From Reticulitermes lucifugus (taxonomy: Eukaryota; Arthropoda; Insecta; Blattodea; Rhinotermitidae), in NCBI GenBank assembly GCA_026260175.1, contig JAKCWW010001153.1:1-64000 (forward strand): DNA of 64,000 bases, written 5' to 3'. The translations under genes were made by a program, and so were the position numbers. Positions 60,767-64,000 of the stretch are shown here, in pieces. How positions within the stretch are numbered: position 1 is the stretch's first letter; each line of letters opens with the position of its first letter. Below the pieces are notes generated by a model. That model was not told the DNA's origin. It did no database searches and saw only the letters and a program-made list of their open reading frames with translations.

Positions 60767-61141
60767 ATGAAGGTACCATTTATTTAAAATATATACCAAC
60801 AAAATGCACAAATTATAAGGTGTAAATCAGTTCCTTTTAACAGGCTATTTTTAACAAACCATCAAATTTAACTGTGTTTTATGACTCGCGTGTGTTTTTT
60901 NNNNNNNNNNNNNNNNNNNNNNNNNNNNNNNNNNNNNNNNNNNNNNNNNNNNNNNNNNNNNNNNNNNNNNNNNNNNNNNNNNNNNNNNNNCCCCTGATGA
61001 TGGCTCCTAGGAGCTGAAACGCGTTGGGTAAAAATCATAATATAAGGAGCTGATTTACACCTTATAATTTGTGCATTTTGTTGGTATATATTTTAAATAA
61101 TAAAAATGCACGGTGAGTTAAGACTTAAGATGAAGGTACCA
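60767..61141. mobile_element. Fold-back retroelement-like unit with 12-bp target duplication and assembly gap
   Basis: ATGAAGGTACCA at 60767-60778 and 61130-61141 brackets the unit. Inside, 60781-60830 and 61050-61099 are perfect 50-bp inverted repeats. A 90-N gap (60901-60990) interrupts it, a hammerhead-like motif follows at 60991, and a 30-base tail (61100-61129) lies only on the right. The tail shares AAAATG(C/T)ACGG and a terminal TTAAG with the tail at 23380-23418. The arm identity implies a recent copy. Confidence 0.75.
60991..61028 (+). ncRNA. Hammerhead-ribozyme-like motif, copy i
   Basis: Stem I CCC, perfect core CTGATGA, extra T, stem II GGCTCC/GGAGCT, GAA, palindromic stem III ACGCGT, T at the cleavage position, stem I partner GGG. 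Stem III differs from ACATGT yet is still a palindrome. The left side is cut by the gap, so stem I may be longer. Confidence 0.6.
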
Positions 61142-61169
61142 GTGTAGATAGGAAGTTTAATGAAAGCTG

Positions 61170-61201
61170 CAATAATAATAATAATATAATAATAATAATA
61201 A
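61170..61201. repeat. AAT microsatellite, imperfect
   Basis: AATAATAATAATAATATAAT followed by further AAT units. Confidence 0.93.
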
Positions 61202-61340
61202 GGAATACACACCAATAGAGACGTTCTGTAAAATTGGCCAGTTATAAAAATTAAAAACAAAAAGAGATAACATGCATAATGACAGATGTGGCAAAGTCGT
61301 GCAAAAAGAAGCAGAAAAGAAATTACAACACAAGAGTTTA

Positions 61341-61428
61341 TGTTACAACTAATGTGGAACATGAGATGTATGATCATACCAGTTTGTTACAACTAATGTG
61401 GAACATGAGATGTATGATCATACCAGTT
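61341..61428. repeat. 44-bp exact tandem duplication
   Basis: TGTTACAACTAATGTGG to ATCATACCAGTT is present twice with no difference at 61341-61384 and 61385-61428. The period is not a multiple of three, so the called ORF shows the same DNA in two frames. Confidence 0.95.
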
Positions 61429-62717
61429 AATAATTGGAGCCACCCGAATGGTAACAAGAGGTTTACAAAATTTGGAAGCAGTACCGGGCCAATATTCAGT
61501 AGATTCACTACAAAGACAGCTATGCTTCGAACATCACACATAGTACGGAACGTATTGCAGTCTGAAACTTTCCTGAGCCGTGGGGATCACTGTTAGTTCA
61601 AGAGGAGAAGTACCAGGAAGAGAAGGCCTATGGCACGAGACAAAGAAATAATAATAATAGTAATATAACCGGTTAAAATATCTAGTACTTTTACATTTTT
61701 GTGTGTCATACTTGAATCAGAACCATGTGATGAGTTTGGACGCTACTAAATATAATATAAAGAACTTTTAAATTAAAACCGTGATCGGAAACTGCAGCTG
61801 CAAGTCACATTTATGGAGTGCCAAGTTAGGGAATGCTTAGAGCCTTACTGCCACTTTGCTATATTCGTATTTTGCAGTGTCGTGTTATTCCGAAAGTCAG
61901 GATTTAGGTTTTATGATAATCAGGCCATAAAATAAATAACAATAAATTATGAGTAAAGTAAGAGGAAAGTTAATGATAATGGTCACAATAACCAGAGACA
62001 GTAGCATTAATTGATTATTCTATATTTACATTTTTATAGACCATCATAATTTATTTCTTTATTATCTGGCAGATTATTTGCCTATGCTGCATTAGCCTCC
62101 GAATTGTTTTGTATAATGTGCCTACGACTGCTAGTGACACGTCTCTGTCAATATGTAAGATAAAGGCGTAAAATTTGAGTGACAGAACGAATTCAACAGT
62201 TTGAAACTAGAACCGAAATAACACGCCATTTGAAAGCTTTTATCAGTTAAGTTTAAGGAACTTGAAAAACATAGTTTGTAGAATTATGCTGTTCTTACAC
62301 GAGAATGACTAAAATAAATTGAAAGGCAGAGGTGCAGGCAGCACAATCGATACGGAGAAAATGTGCCAGGGCCATGTGGGGGGGAGGGTGTGGTAGACTG
62401 TGTTGTAGCAGAGGGTTTTAAAGCTTAGTGTGGGTTCTCTTTGAACCGTCCCGGCTTAAAGGGTCGCGTTTAATTAATAGGGCACAGTGGAACTCGGCTG
62501 GAAGTATTAATGAGCATTTGGTTTCATTATTGTAATATTAACGTTCAGTGCTTTAAATCCATTATCGGTATCACACTGTACTGCTCAGTGCGCCAACGCA
62601 TAACGAACACCCGGTTGTAATGGCGGTTATCACTGGAGTGTGTACGTCAAAAATTCAACAGAAGATGTAAGCTGACGTGGACCTGACTCTTAATAGGCGT
62701 TAGCTATTTTATACAAG

Positions 62718-63125
62718 TAATCAGATTTTCACTTCGGAAAGCAGATCAGAAATACCTGGAAAGATTTGAAATGTGGTGCTGGAGAAAATGGAGATCAGTT
62801 GGACCGATAGCCTGAGAAATAAAGAGGTATTACATAGAATCAAGAAGGAGAGGCGCATCCTACATACAGTAAAAGGAAAGCTAACTGGTTTGGTTACATC
62901 TTGCATAGGAACTGCCTTCTAAAACACGTTATTGAAGGAAAGAGAAGGAATGATAGAAATTAAGGGAAGACGAGGAAGAAGACGTAAGCAGATACTGGAT
63001 GACCTTAGGGAAAGGAGAGAAAACTGGAGACTGAAAGAGGAAGCACTAGCTGGCACTATGAAAAACTCGCTTTGGTAGAAGCTATGGACCTGTCGCAATA
63101 CAGACTACGGATGACTGAATCATGT
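62718..63125 (+). mobile_element. LINE family B, RT tail and 3' end
   Basis: YLERFEMWCWRKWRS near 62750-62795, KEERRI-type sequence and a blurred NWIGHILRR region, then GRRGRRRKQ near 62965, then TCGCTTTGGTAGAAGC, CTGTCGCAATACAGACTACG and the terminus TGACTGAATCATG. It is the RTE-like family whose intact members read FEMWCWRRM and FGRGYGPV.RQTTE. Several frame changes. Confidence 0.82.
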
Positions 63126-63465
63126 TTCATATGTACCAAGTCTAGTTCGGATATTTGCAGATTTTTAGCATCGTTTTCGTATTTAAGCAGATGTACGGTT
63201 GTCCTCTAGCTCAGTCCGTATTCCTCTCACGAATGATGTCTGGACTGTTGCACGTATTTTCTTGAAATTTGCTCTGAACTTAATTCAACAAGTCGCCTTG
63301 TACTTCAGAACACTGCAACAAATGAGCGGAACTGGTAAACAAATAATTTCCATCTCTGGGTGCAGTTTCCACAAACAGATGTCCGTTGTTTCACTCGTAT
63401 TAAATGAGTCACGGTTTGACCGAATGTGCCCGCTATCGACAAAATAAATTTCATTTTTTTCTTTT

Positions 63466-63965
63466 TAGGCTCATTTCAAAATTGCGAAAAGCCACTGTTA
63501 GCTTCGTCATCTCTATCCGTCCGCATGGAATAACTCGGCTCCCACTGGACGGATTTTTCTGAAATTTGATATTTGAGTATTTTTCGAAAATCTGTGAATA
63601 AAATTCAGTTTTCATTAAAATATGACAATAATAACGGGTACTAGACGTAAAGACCTATGGACTTTCATGACAGTATCTGGCTGAATTCTTATTAACTTGA
63701 GAAATATTTCGGACAAAAGTTGTAGAGAAAACATTTTATGCTCAATATGTTTTTCTTTTAAATCGTGTCATTTATGGGATAATGTGTAAAGGTTTTTAGA
63801 CTATATGACTTAATACGGCACATGCGATTTGCATGCCGGATAACTGAGGCAAGAAAACAGACACACGCTCTTAATATTTAATACTTATTGCTTTGCCACA
63901 GAAAAAGTGGTTACGCGAACGCGCCAAAATGTTCATGGTGTACTACATTGCCTGTCTTATTATTA
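63466..63965 (-). repeat. Dispersed ~520-bp repeat, copy 3
   Basis: The reverse complement is collinear with 8708-9250 and 21498-22013. On this strand it ends at TAATAAGACAGGC-type sequence, next to a LINE 3' end. Confidence 0.85.
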
Positions 63966-64000
63966 ACTAATTCCATGGATCAGAAGCCTTCGTGTGACAC
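63966..64000 (-). mobile_element. LINE family A 3' terminus at window edge
   Basis: AACTAATTCCATGGATCAG, antisense to the LINE tail; the body would lie beyond 64000. Confidence 0.6.

Noticed and set aside
1-64000. Retroviral or other LTR-type elements, Polintons, CRISPR arrays, telomeric TTAGG arrays
   Set aside because: Looked for by eye on both strands; none was recognised.

Overview
This window is repeat-rich insect DNA, most likely from a cockroach or termite (Blattodea). The evidence is the dominant LINE, whose C-terminal reverse-transcriptase tail (motifs VVLYGCETWSLTL and [13 protein letters not shown], ending in an AGTT tail) closely resembles elements I know from Periplaneta-type genomes, together with AT-rich, microsatellite-rich sequence. 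No complete host gene is visible. No tRNA gene, rRNA gene, CRISPR array or bacterial-type operon was seen.

Layout. 1-12 kb: a decayed IS630/Tc1-mariner transposase, 5'-truncated SINE and LINE pieces, a 45-bp tandem repeat and a CA array with an assembly gap. 12-24 kb: an ATC/CAC minisatellite, an unrecognised 79-aa ORF followed by AATAAA, several SINEs, a dispersed ~520-bp repeat, and the first hammerhead-like and fold-back elements. 24-37 kb: a second decayed mariner-type transposase split by a hAT MITE, then SINEs and LINE ends. 38-40 kb: the longest LINE tail. 45.2-46.04 kb: a CpG-rich Inr+DPE promoter candidate, a candidate 5' UTR and a signal-peptide-like first exon with a phase-1 donor. 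This is the best candidate for a host gene, reading rightward out of the window. 46-57 kb: a SINE with exact target duplications, a 479-bp hAT element with a perfect 8-bp duplication, and two 165-bp hAT MITEs. 57-64 kb: mostly unannotatable AT-rich DNA, then a second fold-back element around an assembly gap, a second LINE family and the third copy of the 520-bp repeat.

Most notable signal: a dispersed family of ~40-nt motifs of the form stem I, CTGANGA, stem II, GAA, palindromic stem III (ACATGT or ACGCGT), one base, stem I. Stem I and stem II change sequence between copies but stay paired, which is what a hammerhead self-cleaving ribozyme would show. Two copies sit in fold-back elements (inverted arms, a shared asymmetric AAAATG(C/T)ACGG...TTAAG tail, exact 12- and 14-bp target duplications). 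This fits Penelope-like or retrozyme-like retroelements. All function calls are by eye; none has been run through a database or a folding program.
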